In this document: positions 4,397 through 5,110 of the stretch, piece after piece
How positions within the stretch are numbered: the stretch's first letter is position 1
Layout: each line of letters begins with the position of its first letter
From: JAKAWQ01 sp035549615
GTDB taxonomy: Bacteria; Pseudomonadota; Alphaproteobacteria; Acetobacterales; Acetobacteraceae
Direction of reading: 5' to 3'
Assembly: GCA_035549615.1 (NCBI GenBank)
Contig: DASZQO010000044.1
Coordinates: 1-5,110, forward strand
Length of the DNA: 5,110 nucleotides
The notes under the pieces: model-generated
Databases searched by the model: none
Seen by the model: the letters and a program-made list of their open reading frames with translations, nothing else
What the model was told of the DNA's origin: nothing
Made by a program: the position numbers and the translations under genes

Positions 4397-4441
4397 GGGC
4401 ACGGCTGGCGCTAACCCAACACCCGGAGACCGCCCTCTCCC

Positions 4442-5110
4442 CTATTGCGTGACGGCCGGCGCCTGGTCGGTCGGGATGCCGGCGAGATGGCGGAAGATGG
4501 CGAGGTTGCGCGTGCGGTAGTCTTCCTCGTAGTTGCCGATCACCATCAGGCCCTCGTCGAGCTCGGTCATCGCGTAATAGCCCCAGCGGCCGGGTGCCGT
4601 CTTCTCGAGGATGTAGGTGGAGCGGATGGCGCCGGCATCGAAGGCGGTGACGATGAAGGCCATGACCGGGCTGACATTGCCGATGCGCACCACGATCCGG
4701 TCGGGCGTCGCCTCGTCCACGTGCAGGACATAGACCACGGGCCGCGAGCTGCGGTCGTCGGCGCGCAGGAAATAGAGATCGCCGCCGGCCTTGAGCTCGT
4801 CCAGCGTGAAATCGGCGCGCCGCCCCCGCGGGCTCGCATCCTCGAGCGCCGCGGCGTCGGTGATGAAGGTCTCCCAGCGATCGTCGGAGCGCGACCAGTA
4901 TTGGATGCCCTTGAAGGCCGACACCGCGCCGAAGCGCGCGAGCAGATCGTCGCCCGTGCCGTCGAAGGCGAACGCGCCGGAGAGGACGGTGAGGATCGTG
5001 AAGTCGCCCGGCGGCCAGCCGAAGCAGGCGGATGGGTGCCAGTTGGGGAGGTCGGAGGCGTGCCAGACGCGGAAGCGGGGCTGGGTGGTGAAAGGAGGAA
5101 CAGGTGAGGC
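4442..5110 (-). CDS. Conserved hypothetical protein, 5' end beyond the window
   Basis: On the minus strand the frame is open from base 5110 to the stop at 4442, giving 222 visible C-terminal residues. A GTG at 4924 could serve as a start, but the 62 residues before it look coding: FRVWHASDLPNW (13-24), ACFGWPPGDF (28-37), and LLARFGAVSAFKG crossing the GTG. No other ATG, GTG or TTG start codon occurs in frame upstream of it, so the true start lies outside. Further landmarks are IQYWSRSDDRWETF (69-82), DLYFLRADDRSSRPVVYVLH (111-130), GRWGYYAMTELDEG (174-187), and the end FRHLAGIPTDQ (206-216). The pattern resembles a family of alphaproteobacterial hypothetical proteins that often carry signal peptides. 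No function is known to me, and export cannot be tested here. Confidence 0.75.
   Translation of the reverse strand, partial: ASPVPPFTTQPRFRVWHASDLPNWHPSACFGWPPGDFTILTVLSGAFAFDGTGDDLLARFGAVSAFKGIQYWSRSDDRWETFITDAAALEDASPRGRRADFTLDELKAGGDLYFLRADDRSSRPVVYVLHVDEATPDRIVVRIGNVSPVMAFIVTAFDAGAIRSTYILEKTAPGRWGYYAMTELDEGLMVIGNYEEDYRTRNLAIFRHLAGIPTDQAPAVTQ

Noticed and set aside
3280..4402. Minus-strand ORFs of 224 and 313 codons opposite the DUF4440-like and kinase genes
   Set aside because: The plus-strand proteins match known families across their length; the antisense products are low-complexity Arg/Ala/His-rich.
4397..4441. Possible terminator between the kinase-like gene and the convergent hypothetical gene
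   Set aside because: No stable inverted repeat or T tract is visible in the 45 bp, so no feature is claimed.

Overview
The window is GC-rich (roughly two thirds G+C) with strong G/C preference at third codon positions. The protein families, the Shine-Dalgarno-led starts and the G/C-rich intergenic hairpins all fit an alphaproteobacterial chromosome, perhaps Rhodospirillales-like. That placement is inference; no rRNA or marker gene is present.

Layout. Positions 1-48 (-) hold only the first 16 codons of a protein beginning like an IS110-family transposase (AGIDVSK). Behind it, about 49-220 is a structured non-coding stretch with a perfect 32-bp palindrome at 182-213. This is where IS110 elements carry their left end and bridge RNA. 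The rest of the element lies outside the window. Then follow a DUF2189-type membrane protein (446-1315, +), a WxPGxW-repeat lipoprotein (1562-1969, -), a small exported two-cysteine protein (2291-2614, +), a universal stress protein (2782-3207, -), a likely two-gene operon of a DUF4440/NTF2-like protein (3454-3816, +) and a chloramphenicol-phosphotransferase-like P-loop kinase (3836-4396, +), and finally a conserved hypothetical protein (4442 to beyond 5110, -) whose N-terminus lies off the right edge.

The first four complete genes alternate in strand, so the gaps alternate between convergent and divergent. The first two convergent gaps (1316-1561 and 2615-2781) each hold a mirror-symmetric pair of C/G-rich hairpins followed by G-rich runs. 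Each converging transcript would therefore read hairpin first, then a G-quadruplex-like tract. The pairs look like copies of one dispersed composite repeat that may also serve as a bidirectional 3' end. Possible half copies lie near 244-263, beside the IS end, and at 3386-3421. The divergent gaps hold leader-type inverted repeats (2003-2025, 2189-2260).

The genes do not form one pathway; they read as ordinary chromosomal housekeeping, envelope and stress genes. The most interesting points are the IS110 left end with its putative bridge-RNA region beside a repeat fragment, the paired hairpin/G-quadruplex repeats, and a leader before the gene at 2291 with mutually exclusive pairings.
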